Assembly (NCBI GenBank): GCA_041752115.1 | Contig: JBGSHS010000429.1 | Span: 1 to 64,000 of the forward strand | Length of the DNA: 64,000 nt | Origin: JAJRVM01 sp041752115 | GTDB lineage: Bacteria > Planctomycetota > Planctomycetia > Pirellulales > Pirellulaceae | Direction of reading: 5' to 3' | Part shown: positions 16,965-26,107 of the stretch, piece by piece | Layout of the letters: each line of letters starts with the position of its first letter | Position numbering within the stretch: position 1 is the stretch's first letter | Program-made: the position numbers and the translations under genes | Notes under the pieces: model-generated | What the model was told of the DNA's origin: nothing | Databases searched by the model: none | What the model saw: the letters and a program-made list of their open reading frames with translations, nothing else

Positions 16965-17891
16965 ATGGTCCATCGTCGTTGGAGCAACGGTCGCGCGTCT
17001 TCGGCCGCTGCGCGGGAGAAGAACCTTGCAGGGCGATTCGCCTGCCTGCTCATGATCCTGGCCGTCGTCTGGGCTACGTTCTCGACGGTGCGCGTCGTGT
17101 TATCGCTCAATCGCCCCATGCGCCCGCCGCGCGACGTGGCCGAAGCAGCCCTCGTGGAGTTTCTTCCACCGACTCATGCGGCTCTCATGGGGCACGGCAC
17201 GTGGACCATCGGTGAGGTTCCCTGGTATCTGTCCACCGAGCGTGTAAGTGCCGAGGAACTGCCCGACCGCATGCCGCGACCTCCTGTGGCCGATGTTCTC
17301 GGTCATGACGAATGCAAAGACTGTGATATGCCTGACATCTGGCAGGAACTGCTGGCGAAATATCGTGTCTCGAGCAACTCCACGGACGAGTTCACGATCT
17401 ACGACGTGCGATTGGCGCACATGCAGTTGCGTGTGTTTTCCCGTCGCGCCGAGGACCGGGAGTTCTGCCTTGGTGCGTACTGTGCCTGGCCCGCCACGGG
17501 AGACCAATGGACGCTGATCACGATTCGTCCCAGATGTCCCGCATCGCGTCCCCATGGACCTCAGGCGGCGCTCGGTTACCCGGCAGATGTCACGCGCGTG
17601 GCTGCCCGGTGGGGCAGCGACGGCGATTTGCAGTGCGAGATCGTATTGCCACAGGCTCCGCTGCAGCAGTTTCTGGACGCGTATCGACAGAGCGGTTGGC
17701 ACATCGAGCGACCCACATGGGCCGGGAACATCCCGTACTACATCTGCGTCAAAGGGGATCAACACGTTCATCTGCGGGTGATGGAGTCCCCACAGGAACT
17801 GGGACAGGTCATGATCGTCGTCATTCCCGTTGCCGCTCACGATTCCAGCCGTCCCTACGGCACATCATCTCCACAGGAGTCTCGAACATGA
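16965..17891 (+). CDS. Single-pass membrane protein of the Tad locus, unknown function
   Basis: 308 residues from ATG 16965, with GGGGAG just upstream. A basic N-terminus is followed by one transmembrane helix (about residues 26-46, FACLLMILAVVWATFSTVRVV). The rest is soluble, with a Cys-containing stretch ECKDCDMPDIW and later single Cys residues, and no recognised domain. Its stop overlaps the start of the CpaB-like gene as ATGA (17888-17891), so it is translated with the assembly genes. It could replace a missing Tad component, but this is only positional. Confidence 0.72.
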   Translation: MVHRRWSNGRASSAAAREKNLAGRFACLLMILAVVWATFSTVRVVLSLNRPMRPPRDVAEAALVEFLPPTHAALMGHGTWTIGEVPWYLSTERVSAEELPDRMPRPPVADVLGHDECKDCDMPDIWQELLAKYRVSSNSTDEFTIYDVRLAHMQLRVFSRRAEDREFCLGAYCAWPATGDQWTLITIRPRCPASRPHGPQAALGYPADVTRVAARWGSDGDLQCEIVLPQAPLQQFLDAYRQSGWHIERPTWAGNIPYYICVKGDQHVHLRVMESPQELGQVMIVVIPVAAHDSSRPYGTSSPQESRT

Positions 17892-18724
17892 ACTACTGGC
17901 TCAAGCTCTCGATCCCGTTGTTTCTCGGTCTTGTGGCGGCCTTCATCAATGCGTGGACCGTCACATCGAAGACTGCTCCCCGGTCCTTTGTACGGTTGAC
18001 TGTCGACATGCATCCTGGCCAGTCCTTGACCAACGATGTGGTCGAACGCTTCGTAATCCACGGCATGTCCGACAGCTCTGACCAAACGCTTGTTCCCTGG
18101 AAGGACAAGGCGGTGCTGTTGAATCGACCCGCGACAGCGGAGCTGCACGCGGGAGATCCGGTGTTCTGGCGGGACTTTGCCCCGGTGACCCAGCTGGAGA
18201 ACAGACCCGGAGAACAGCTGTTCCCGATATCGCTGGCACAGCTGGCGTTCATTCCCAATTTTATCCGCGTTGGATCGGAAATCGATTTCATCATGGGTAC
18301 CCGAGACGAGCCAATGAGTCGGTCACTTGAGCCCACGGTGGCCGAGGGGACTTCGCAATCCCTCATGCCTCCAGCGCAGGCGTCGTCGCGCCCGCCCCAT
18401 TCGGCCTCCGCATCCCCTCAAGTCAGCGTCGATCTCATCGGGCCTTTTCGTGTGGCCGCGGTTGGTCTGCGCGTCACCCCTGGGGGAGAGATCGATAATG
18501 AGGCGGCAGGTGATGAACGGGTGCTGACAATTGCCGCGCGGTTTGCCAACGGGAAGCCGGTGGACCACAACACGCAGCGACTGCTGGCCGCGCAATCGGG
18601 CCTGTCCGGTGAGCGGATCGTCACCGTTGCCCTGAGCAGGAGCAAGTCCGACGCGGCAACAACGACTGCAGTCCCGGCAGCGCGCGCTGAAGGGTCGTCG
18701 GCGCGCCAGACGTCCGGTCGATAG
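17888..18724 (+). CDS. cpaB: CpaB/RcpC-like Flp pilus assembly protein
   Basis: 278 residues. An N-terminal hydrophobic helix (LKLSIPLFLGLVAAFINAW) is followed by an SAF/CpaB-like region: basic and hydrophobic strands, DMHPGQSLTNDVVERF, and AELHAGDPVFWRDF, the position where CpaB proteins carry the RPGxRAV-type loop. A Ser/Ala/Pro-rich linker leads to a second beta-rich domain (VSVDLIGPFRVAAVGLR). RcpC/CpaB normally works with the outer-membrane secretin, which is not encoded in this window. Similarity is modest; context supports the call. Confidence 0.68.
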   Translation: MNYWLKLSIPLFLGLVAAFINAWTVTSKTAPRSFVRLTVDMHPGQSLTNDVVERFVIHGMSDSSDQTLVPWKDKAVLLNRPATAELHAGDPVFWRDFAPVTQLENRPGEQLFPISLAQLAFIPNFIRVGSEIDFIMGTRDEPMSRSLEPTVAEGTSQSLMPPAQASSRPPHSASASPQVSVDLIGPFRVAAVGLRVTPGGEIDNEAAGDERVLTIAARFANGKPVDHNTQRLLAAQSGLSGERIVTVALSRSKSDAATTTAVPAARAEGSSARQTSGR

Positions 18725-18773
18725 GAGATGGTGGTTCCTGCTGTGACCTTTGTTCCGCCTTCGGATTGACGCC

Positions 18774-20708
18774 ATGAAGATCTGGTACAACAACCTGCTC
18801 GATACGCACCGCTATGTGGTCGACGTCCAGAAGGACCTGGTGAAGATCGGGCGAGACAGTTCCAACGATATCGTCCTCAACAGTCCCTATGTCGCGGCCC
18901 ATGCGGCCCGTCTCCAGCGTCGCGGTGATCGCTGGCACATCACATCGATTGGCCTGAACGGTTGCGAGATCGGAGGTGTCGTCATCCGCGGCGACGAATA
19001 CCAGGAGGTGGACAACGGATGTCCCATCAAGGTATTCCCGTTTGAGCTGTGTGTGGACTTTGAGAATGTGGAGGTCGAATCGGTTTCGCAGCAGCGACGC
19101 AACCTGGATGTGGACATGTCGGACTTCATCCGCTCGATCCACATCGACCTGCTGTCGCTGATGAATCTCCAAGGCGAGACGAAAGCGCGTTTTGCCAGCG
19201 ACGAAGCGCTTCTGGTGCTGGAACGACGCATTGACGAAATCGCTGCTGCGCATGAAATCGTGGAGCCGCAGCAGGTTAAGCTGGCCACGCACATCGCCGG
19301 CCATTGCCTGCGTAGCATGATCATTGAACGGCTCATCGAGGATGCGGGCGAAGTGAGTGCCGGACCACTTCTCGCACGCGAAGACTGGAGTCGACTCCTC
19401 ACGGCAGTCCCGCAGCGGGAAGATGAGCTGGCAACCTTGACCGAGACTCTGATGGCCACCATGGATCTGATGGCATCGGCGGATGTGAGCCAGCGCATTG
19501 CGCAGTTAGAGCGGCGCTTCTGGGAGGAATGGTACCGGGTCGCGCCGGAGCTGTTCGCCGAGTTCCGTGTCTATCTGGCACTCCGCGAACTCAAGAAACA
19601 GATCAAAGATATCGTACTTGGTTATGGTCCCCTGGAAGATCTGCTACGGATGCCCACGATTACCGAAGTGATGGTGGTGGATCGGGATCACATTTACATC
19701 GAGCAGAATGGGATTGTGGAGAACTCGGGACGTCGGTTCATTTCCGATGAGGTAACGGTCACGATTATCGAGCGGATCGTGTCGCGCGTCGGCAGGAGGA
19801 TCGACAAGTCCCAGCCGCTGGTCGACGCACGACTGGCTGATGGCAGTCGGGTGAACGCCGTCATACCGCCACTCGCCGTCAGCGGACCCTGTCTGACCGT
19901 GCGAAAGTTCCCCGCTCGTCCCTTGACGATCGAGGATCTGATCTCGCGGGATAGTCTCAACGGCACCGTTGCGGAGTTTCTGCGAGCCTGCGTGCTCAAC
20001 CGGAGGAATATCCTGATTTCGGGTGGCACCGGTTCGGGCAAGACGACCATGCTGAACTGCCTGGCGCGTTTCATTCCCAGCAAGGAACGCATCGTCACAA
20101 TCGAAGATACGACGGAATTGCAGCTAGGCAAGGAACATGTAGTGAGTCTGGAAGTCAAGCCGGCAAATGCCGAAGGCAAAGGTGAATACGACATGCGCCG
20201 ACTGGTGAAGAACGCGTTGCGCATGAGACCGGATCGGATTGTCGTGGGCGAATGTCGCAGTGGCGAGGCACTGGACATGCTGCAGGCCATGAACACGGGA
20301 CACGACGGTTGCCTGACGACCATTCATGCGAATTCTGCCGCCGACGTCGTGTTGCGGCTGGAGGTTCTGGTCCAGATGGCGTCCGATCTGCCCATCACTT
20401 CAATCCACCGGCAAATCGCCTCCGCAATCGACGTAGTCGTGCATTTGCAACGCGGTAGCGACGGAAAGAGACGGGTCATCGAGGTCGCCGAGTTCGTCGG
20501 GAGTGGCGATCCCCAGCAGGGCATCCGTGTCAAACAGATCTTCGTGCGAGACAGCGTCCGTCGGGGCGCGCTGAGTCCGACCGGGGTGCTGCCGTCCTTC
20601 ATGCACTCGTTGATCGACGCCAAACTCATTCAACTCGAGTCGTTCTACGACAACCTGCTGGAGGAGGATGTATCCCCTGCCGTGACGTGTCACCCGGCTG
20701 GCCGTTAG
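18774..20708 (+). CDS. FHA-domain/CpaF fusion secretion ATPase
   Basis: 644 residues from ATG 18774. Residues 1-95 form a forkhead-associated domain (KIGRDSSNDIVLNSPYVAAH, then ITSIGLNGCEIGG); the classical N-G-T-x-V-N end reads NGCEIGG. A helical linker (about 120-280) leads to a full CpaF ATPase: GYGPLEDLLRMPTITEVMV, RRIDKSQPLVDARLADGSRV, Walker A SGGTGSGKTT (K423), EDTTELQL, RMRPDRIVVGECRSGEA and TIHANSAADVVLRLE. The FHA domain should bind phosphothreonine, linking assembly to the kinase upstream. It is followed by tadB and tadC in the usual order. Confidence 0.93.
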   Translation: MKIWYNNLLDTHRYVVDVQKDLVKIGRDSSNDIVLNSPYVAAHAARLQRRGDRWHITSIGLNGCEIGGVVIRGDEYQEVDNGCPIKVFPFELCVDFENVEVESVSQQRRNLDVDMSDFIRSIHIDLLSLMNLQGETKARFASDEALLVLERRIDEIAAAHEIVEPQQVKLATHIAGHCLRSMIIERLIEDAGEVSAGPLLAREDWSRLLTAVPQREDELATLTETLMATMDLMASADVSQRIAQLERRFWEEWYRVAPELFAEFRVYLALRELKKQIKDIVLGYGPLEDLLRMPTITEVMVVDRDHIYIEQNGIVENSGRRFISDEVTVTIIERIVSRVGRRIDKSQPLVDARLADGSRVNAVIPPLAVSGPCLTVRKFPARPLTIEDLISRDSLNGTVAEFLRACVLNRRNILISGGTGSGKTTMLNCLARFIPSKERIVTIEDTTELQLGKEHVVSLEVKPANAEGKGEYDMRRLVKNALRMRPDRIVVGECRSGEALDMLQAMNTGHDGCLTTIHANSAADVVLRLEVLVQMASDLPITSIHRQIASAIDVVVHLQRGSDGKRRVIEVAEFVGSGDPQQGIRVKQIFVRDSVRRGALSPTGVLPSFMHSLIDAKLIQLESFYDNLLEEDVSPAVTCHPAGR

Positions 20709-20729
20709 ACAAAGACAAGGTACCAGCGC

Positions 20730-21590
20730 ATGGAAATTTCCAGCATCATCGCAACCGCCCTCAGCTCCGCCCTGGTCTGTGCAGCCTGTGCGCTCACTAC
20801 CCTGTGGCTCCTGCCTCTCTGGGACCTCCTCGTGGCAAAGCAGCTGGGGGAACTGGTCGACCGCTATAACCGATTGTCACTCGATTCTCAGAAACTGTAT
20901 TTCGCCTTGCGCGTCTGGGGCCTCGCGCTGATCTCGCTCTTCCTGACTCTCTGGCTGGGTGCCAAGATGTTGCCGGTGGCCCTCGTCGTAACGGGGATTG
21001 TATATGCCACGCCGCGCCACGCCCTGGATTTTCTGTTGCGGCGCCGGGCGCGACTGCTGCGCGATCAACTGGTCACGGCCACCACGCGCCTGGGCAACGC
21101 CGTCAAGGCGGGGCTTTCCATCGCTCAAGGTATCGATGCTGTGGCACAAGACACACCGGCACCCTTGTCGGCTGAACTGAAGAGGATCACCCATGATTAC
21201 AACCACGGCCGGCCCCTCCGCGAAGCCATCGACGCGGTGCGGCAACGACTGAACCTGGAGGAGTTCACGCTGTTTGCGCTGGCAATTGAGGTGGCGATCG
21301 ACCGAGGAGGACGCATCAATGAAGCGTTGGATCGAATCGGCGCCAGCCTGGCGGAGCATCAGCGCGTCGAGCGAAGACTGGAAGCGGAAACGGCGAATGG
21401 GCGCCGCGTGGTGCAGATACTCAGCTGTTTTCCGGTGATCTTCATGCTGCTCTACCTGGTGGCCGCACCCGGCTTAACGGGCTATCTGTATTCAACACTC
21501 GGTGGTCACCTGGTACTCAGTGCCGTCATTGCACTGGTATACCTGGGCTACCGCTACGCCACCCATATTCTCAGCATCGATCTCAGGTGA
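20730..21590 (+). CDS. tadB: TadB inner-membrane platform protein
   Basis: 286 residues, type II secretion F-like (T2SSF) fold. Transmembrane segments are at about residues 8-35, 60-92, 225-250 and 260-282. The conserved cytoplasmic region includes GNAVKAGLSIAQGIDAV, then GRPLREAIDAVRQRL and the TEIAIDRGG-like EVAIDRGGRINEALDRI. It forms the assembly platform with TadC and is driven by the CpaF ATPase encoded just upstream. Confidence 0.92.
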   Translation: MEISSIIATALSSALVCAACALTTLWLLPLWDLLVAKQLGELVDRYNRLSLDSQKLYFALRVWGLALISLFLTLWLGAKMLPVALVVTGIVYATPRHALDFLLRRRARLLRDQLVTATTRLGNAVKAGLSIAQGIDAVAQDTPAPLSAELKRITHDYNHGRPLREAIDAVRQRLNLEEFTLFALAIEVAIDRGGRINEALDRIGASLAEHQRVERRLEAETANGRRVVQILSCFPVIFMLLYLVAAPGLTGYLYSTLGGHLVLSAVIALVYLGYRYATHILSIDLR

Positions 21591-21608
21591 ACGATCGGAG
21601 TCCATTCC

Positions 21609-22556
21609 ATGCCCAGTGTCTACTCGCAATCGACCGCAGGGGGAGGGTCCCAACTGCTGTTGCTGACCGGCGCACTCTGTTTCGGTCTGGCAGTCGCCAT
21701 CCTGGCGGCGCAGCTGATGCGTGTCATGCTGCGTGATCCGAGTCACCGGAATCTGACGGGTTGGCAAGGGGAACGATTAGAAGCCTTGTGCCGCGGTAAC
21801 GCGGTATTCAACCGGCTGGAACCGTATGTCCTGGAACTCAGTCGCCTGCGATGCGTGGCTCTGATCGCGCGGGCGTGGCGCGTCCAGTCGCGACTGGATA
21901 CGGGCCTTTCCCCGCTTCCCTGGCGCCCCGAGGAATTGGTCGCTGTGTGGTTTGTGAGCGGCATTCTGCTCGGCGTCGTCATCATCGCCGCTCTGCACAA
22001 CCTGTTGAGCCCTCTGGCCAGCCTGTTGCTGTTGATGTCCGTGGTGGCAGGGTACGTGTTCCACCAGAAGCGGAAGTTGGACCAAGGTGCGGTTCGCCGC
22101 CTGACCTTGCTGCAACAGCGTTTGCCGTACACAGTGGACTTGATGGCGCTGATGATGGAGGCAGGTGCCGGCTTCAAGGAGTCATTTGCCACGGTCGTCG
22201 AGGAAACCAGGGGACAGCCGCTGGGCGAAGAATTCGGAAAGGTACTCAAGGAAATGGAGTGTGGCCAGACACTGGCTGTCGCGATGCAGCGTCTGGCCAC
22301 GCGTCTGCGCGTCGAAGATATCTCGGAAGTGATCCTCGCCATCCAAACGGCCGATGAGCTGGGAACTCCCTTGAGTGAGACGTTCCTCGACCTGGCGGAG
22401 CGGATGCGCAATAAACGCTCGCTGTGGGCCGAAAAGCGGGCCGGCGAAGCCAAGGCCAGTATCACTTTTCCCGGCATCGTCATTATGGTGGCGTGCCTCG
22501 TGATCGTCGTCGCCCCATTCGTTCTGCAAGCCGTGTACGAAGCTCAGGTGTTCTAG
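21609..22556 (+). CDS. tadC: TadC inner-membrane platform protein
   Basis: 315 residues, T2SSF family. An N-terminal helix (LLLLTGALCFGLAVAILAAQL) and two central helices precede the conserved cytoplasmic segment LPYTVDLMALMMEAGAGFKE, then EFGKVLKEMECGQTLAVAMQRLA and LAIQTADELGTPLSETF. A final helix (ITFPGIVIMVACLVIVVAPF) ends the protein. It is the usual partner of TadB, 18 bp upstream. Confidence 0.93.
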   Translation: MPSVYSQSTAGGGSQLLLLTGALCFGLAVAILAAQLMRVMLRDPSHRNLTGWQGERLEALCRGNAVFNRLEPYVLELSRLRCVALIARAWRVQSRLDTGLSPLPWRPEELVAVWFVSGILLGVVIIAALHNLLSPLASLLLLMSVVAGYVFHQKRKLDQGAVRRLTLLQQRLPYTVDLMALMMEAGAGFKESFATVVEETRGQPLGEEFGKVLKEMECGQTLAVAMQRLATRLRVEDISEVILAIQTADELGTPLSETFLDLAERMRNKRSLWAEKRAGEAKASITFPGIVIMVACLVIVVAPFVLQAVYEAQVF

Positions 22557-22637
22557 CAATGCCCGCGGGATCATCCGTCATGATGATCAGACACCGCACA
22601 TGTCAACAAGCCGAAACGACAGCATGGAGTCCTGCTG

Positions 22638-23363
22638 ATGTCCGCCAAGATCATCCAATTGTCGGGCCGATCCGAAGTGGCCGTGTTCTGGATCGATGAG
22701 GCCGTGGTCAGTATCGGGAGCAGCCCGGGCTGTTCCATCCGGATATCGGAGCTGGAACCGGAAGCCTGCATCCTGCAGTATTGCGATGGAAATTACTACG
22801 TCCACCATCGTGGCAGTCAGGCAATTCACGTCGCGTCGCAGCGTCTGGAACCGGGGCAGGCGATTATCTGGGAGGACGGCGAGAAAATGCGTCTCAATGG
22901 CCTCGTGACCATACAACTCGCGGCGGACGGACCACCGGAACCGAAACGGCTGCAGGACGCCGAGGAAGTGGTCTGCGACAACAACGGCGATTCGACGTCC
23001 GCCCGTCGCACCAACATCCAGTTGGCCGCCATATCGGTATGCGTCGTTGCCGCCGTGACCCTGTTCCTGAGCGCCGGGTCGAAAGCCGTTGACCACGGCT
23101 CGTCGGTAGCCTTCGAGATGTTGACTACCGGCTTGTTGGCGGAGCGGGCAGCCACCGACTCCGCGTCCCGTTCCCTGTTGGAGACCCTCCAGCAAGCGCG
23201 CTACCATGAGCTGCGAAATGATCCCAAGATCGCGGTGATGCTGTACGGAAAAGCCCGAGACGAGTTGTACAACAAGTCCGATGCCACGTTGGTCGTCTCC
23301 GCTCAACTCGGGGATCAGGTGAGGAGCTTCGTAGGTCAACGCCTCGACATTCTCTCCCGTTGA
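22638..23363 (+). CDS. FHA-like membrane protein at the end of the Tad locus
   Basis: 241 residues. Residues 1-100 resemble a degenerate FHA domain (VVSIGSSPGCSIRISELEPE, YYVHHRGSQAIHV, then EDGEKMRL), lacking the SxxH motif of binding-competent members. A transmembrane helix spans about 127-146, and the C-terminal 90 residues are helical (LAERAATDSASRSLLETLQQ), perhaps TPR-like. It follows tadC by 81 bp and is likely co-transcribed. It could be a docking partner for the FHA-CpaF ATPase or the pseudokinase; no direct evidence. Confidence 0.72.
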   Translation: MSAKIIQLSGRSEVAVFWIDEAVVSIGSSPGCSIRISELEPEACILQYCDGNYYVHHRGSQAIHVASQRLEPGQAIIWEDGEKMRLNGLVTIQLAADGPPEPKRLQDAEEVVCDNNGDSTSARRTNIQLAAISVCVVAAVTLFLSAGSKAVDHGSSVAFEMLTTGLLAERAATDSASRSLLETLQQARYHELRNDPKIAVMLYGKARDELYNKSDATLVVSAQLGDQVRSFVGQRLDILSR

Positions 23364-23534
23364 AACCGCACGCGTGTGGGATGCGTCCGCCCGAAAAGGT
23401 CCAGCGTGAAGCGTGATTTCTTCCGTGCGGCGGACGCGAGGAACGAGGTTCATCGGAACGTCGGCCGATCGAGCACGGTCTGCCCGATCAGCAACCACTG
23501 CGTGACAGTGCCTCGCAGCTGATCCCGTACGTGG

Positions 23535-24617
23535 CTACAGGTGGCACTGCCAGCCGTTCTGTTCGATCAGTTTGACGATTTCGCGGACGGCTTCTTCATC
23601 GTCCTGGTTGACAACCAGTGTGGCGTCGGGGGTGTGAACGACAATCAGATTCTGGACGCCGATCGTGGCAATCAGGTGATCATCCGTCGAGCGGATGATG
23701 GAGTTGCTGGTACGCACCGCGAGGCTGCGACCGAGGAGCGTATTGCCATTGCCATCGGCACCATGCAGGCGCGCGATGGCCCTCCAGCTGCCGACGTCAT
23801 CCCACTGGAACGGCGCTTCGATCACCGCGACGTTGTCGTAATGCTCCATCACCGCGAAGTCGATGGACTTGCCCTGGATGGCGGCGAACTCACCGGCCAG
23901 CACTTGCGAGAACCGAGGCGTATCGACGGCCGTACCGATTTCCATGATGTGCCCATACATCGCGGGCTCAAACTGCTGCAGCGCGTCCAGGATGGTCTGA
24001 GCGCTCCAGACGAAGATCCCGGAATTCCAGTAGTAGTTTCCTGAGTTCACGTATTGCCGGGCCACTTCGGCAGAGGGCTTTTCACGAAATGACTGGACGC
24101 GAAAGGCGTTGACTGCCGCGGCTGCAGCTCCGAGCGGTTCACCCCGTTCGATGTACCCAAACGATTCGGCAGGGTAGCTCGGCTGGATGCCAAAAGTGAC
24201 GAAGCGGAGCCGATCCGCTTCCACCAGTGCGGCCGCCTGCCGAATCGACTGTTGGAACGTCTCGATCGGGCTGATCACGTGATCCGACGGCATGACCACC
24301 AGGATGGCCTCCGGATCGCGACGCACGACCATCGCGGCCGCCAGACCGACGCAGGGAGCCGTATCCCGTTTGCACGGCTCGCCGATGATGGAGCCGGCAG
24401 GAAGTTGAGGAAGCTGCTCGGCCACCGGTTCCACCAATCGCTCGTTGGTCATGATGAGAACCCGGTCGGCAGGCACGACCGAGCCCAGACGGTGGATCGT
24501 CGCCTGAAGCATGCTCTCCTGCCCGGTCAGGCGGAGCAGCTGCTTGGGCGACTGGGTACGGCTGGCCGGCCAGAAGCGCGTCCCTGCTCCGCCCGCCATG
24601 ATCATTGCATGTAGCAT
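23535..24617 (-). CDS. manC: Mannose-1-phosphate guanylyltransferase
   Basis: 360 residues, the nucleotidyltransferase part without the C-terminal isomerase domain. The N-terminal signature MIMAGGAGTRFWPASRTQSP with KQLLRL is diagnostic, and VMPSDHVI, FGYIERGEP, FREKPSAE, NSGIFVWSA and FQWDDVGSW follow in the expected order. It makes GDP-mannose for glycans. It is the last gene of a minus-strand run with the UDP-sugar pyrophosphorylase (71 bp upstream), consistent with supply of activated sugars. Confidence 0.94.
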   Translation of the reverse strand: MLHAMIMAGGAGTRFWPASRTQSPKQLLRLTGQESMLQATIHRLGSVVPADRVLIMTNERLVEPVAEQLPQLPAGSIIGEPCKRDTAPCVGLAAAMVVRRDPEAILVVMPSDHVISPIETFQQSIRQAAALVEADRLRFVTFGIQPSYPAESFGYIERGEPLGAAAAAVNAFRVQSFREKPSAEVARQYVNSGNYYWNSGIFVWSAQTILDALQQFEPAMYGHIMEIGTAVDTPRFSQVLAGEFAAIQGKSIDFAVMEHYDNVAVIEAPFQWDDVGSWRAIARLHGADGNGNTLLGRSLAVRTSNSIIRSTDDHLIATIGVQNLIVVHTPDATLVVNQDDEEAVREIVKLIEQNGWQCHL

Positions 24618-24688
24618 GGTTCTGCCTGTCCTGATTGCTGGAGAATGTCGAGCTCAGAGTCTATGCGCCGGAACAGGTCTCGTCGCGG

Positions 24689-26086
24689 CTATATTTCACT
24701 GAGGAAGGTGGGCTGGCGGATTTCCTGCGGCAGTTGCCCGCGCTCTGCCACCTGTTCTTCGTCCAGTGCCCACAACGGGCTGATCTCCACCGCCACGCCG
24801 TCGGCCACGCTGACGCCGGCCCGGCGTAGCCAGCGAGTGTGCAGGCGGATCATGGCCTGGCGTGTGGCCGTGGGAGTATCGGTCGCCGCTCCTTCGGCAT
24901 TCTTGACCGGTGCAAACACCTCCGCCGGATCTCCTTCGACCACGACGGGGTTGCGGGCTAATGGGAGCAGGTCAAAGATGAACCGTTCGAACTTGATGGC
25001 GTTGGGCTGCTGCGGCTCGTGGGCGCTCCCCTCTTCATCGACAAATGCCACCTTTTTTCTGGCGACGTGGAACGGAAGGGCATCGGCCTGGCCGGCCATC
25101 CTGTGCAGGAAGTCGACGTCGAAGATGTGGACGGCAATACTGCCGGCCCAGAATCGCAGCGAACCATCTGCATTGCGTTGTTGGGCGACATCGTCGGGCA
25201 GGTCGCTGTATTCGATGATCTGCATCTTGCCGTCGATCATGACGACGTTTCCGACGCGGTCCAACGGTGTGCCTTTCTCGACGACCTGGCTGGTCATTTC
25301 CGATTCGGCGAGCTGGTGGTATCCCATCAGCTCGGGTTGGCAGAGCTGCAGCAGCGGATTATCGATCTGACCATAGGAGATGAATCGGATGCCCCGCTGC
25401 CGCGCGAACTCCAGCACGCCGCTCTTGTGCAGGGCGGCGAGCATGCCCCCATGGCCGTCCGGAGCCAAGGCGAGCGAATTGCGGCTGGCCAGGAGCAGCC
25501 GACCGGTCTGAGCATCCACGGCCGGCATGGTGCCCTGGCAGAAGACCAGCAGATCGTCTTCGGCCAGGCCGAATCGGTGCTGTTCTCGCAGGTACTGCAC
25601 CGTTTCCTCGTGCGTTGCCGGGCTGGTCATGATCAGCAGTGGGATCGGACGGCCGTAACGGCGAGCGGTGGCCAGGACCCGCTCACTGAAGATCTGAAAC
25701 AGCGAATGGTCCGACACCGGACCAATCGGAAACATCCCCTTGGGGTGTTCGAATCCCAGACGGCTGCCCTGACCTCCGGCGACGAGCAGGGCGGCGACCT
25801 GACCAGCTCGCAGTGCCTGGATGCCTCGGCGACGGGCCTCTTCGCGGTCTTCCGCTGCCCGGTCGTCGTGCAGTCGAAACGCGGGGGGAGGGGTTGCGCG
25901 ACGGGCCAGATCACCCCAGTCTGGAGCACCATCATCACTGCGCGTCAGTTTGGCCAGGAGCTGCAGATCGAGCTCGGCCAGCTGCGCTGCGAGTTGTCGA
26001 CGGTCGGAGGGGGCCGATTTCTCGAGGACTCGCAGGAGATGCTCCTGACCCGTGGCTCGAAGCTGTTGCGACAAGGTGTCGTGCAT
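24689..26086 (-). CDS. UDP-N-acetylhexosamine pyrophosphorylase family (UDPGP)
   Basis: 465 residues. The uridylyltransferase signature LLVAGGQGSRLGFEHPKGMF lies at about residue 100. Further family motifs are PLLIMTSPATHEET, FCQGTMPAVD, APDGHGGMLAAL and SYGQIDNPLL. This is the eukaryote-like AGX/UAP subgroup that converts a sugar-1-phosphate and UTP to the UDP-sugar; GlcNAc-1-P is likely but not certain. It sits 21 bp after the membrane protein gene and before manC. Confidence 0.9.
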   Translation of the reverse strand: MHDTLSQQLRATGQEHLLRVLEKSAPSDRRQLAAQLAELDLQLLAKLTRSDDGAPDWGDLARRATPPPAFRLHDDRAAEDREEARRRGIQALRAGQVAALLVAGGQGSRLGFEHPKGMFPIGPVSDHSLFQIFSERVLATARRYGRPIPLLIMTSPATHEETVQYLREQHRFGLAEDDLLVFCQGTMPAVDAQTGRLLLASRNSLALAPDGHGGMLAALHKSGVLEFARQRGIRFISYGQIDNPLLQLCQPELMGYHQLAESEMTSQVVEKGTPLDRVGNVVMIDGKMQIIEYSDLPDDVAQQRNADGSLRFWAGSIAVHIFDVDFLHRMAGQADALPFHVARKKVAFVDEEGSAHEPQQPNAIKFERFIFDLLPLARNPVVVEGDPAEVFAPVKNAEGAATDTPTATRQAMIRLHTRWLRRAGVSVADGVAVEISPLWALDEEQVAERGQLPQEIRQPTFLSEI

Positions 26087-26107
26087 ACGTTGTTCCGTCG
26101 CAGGGGT

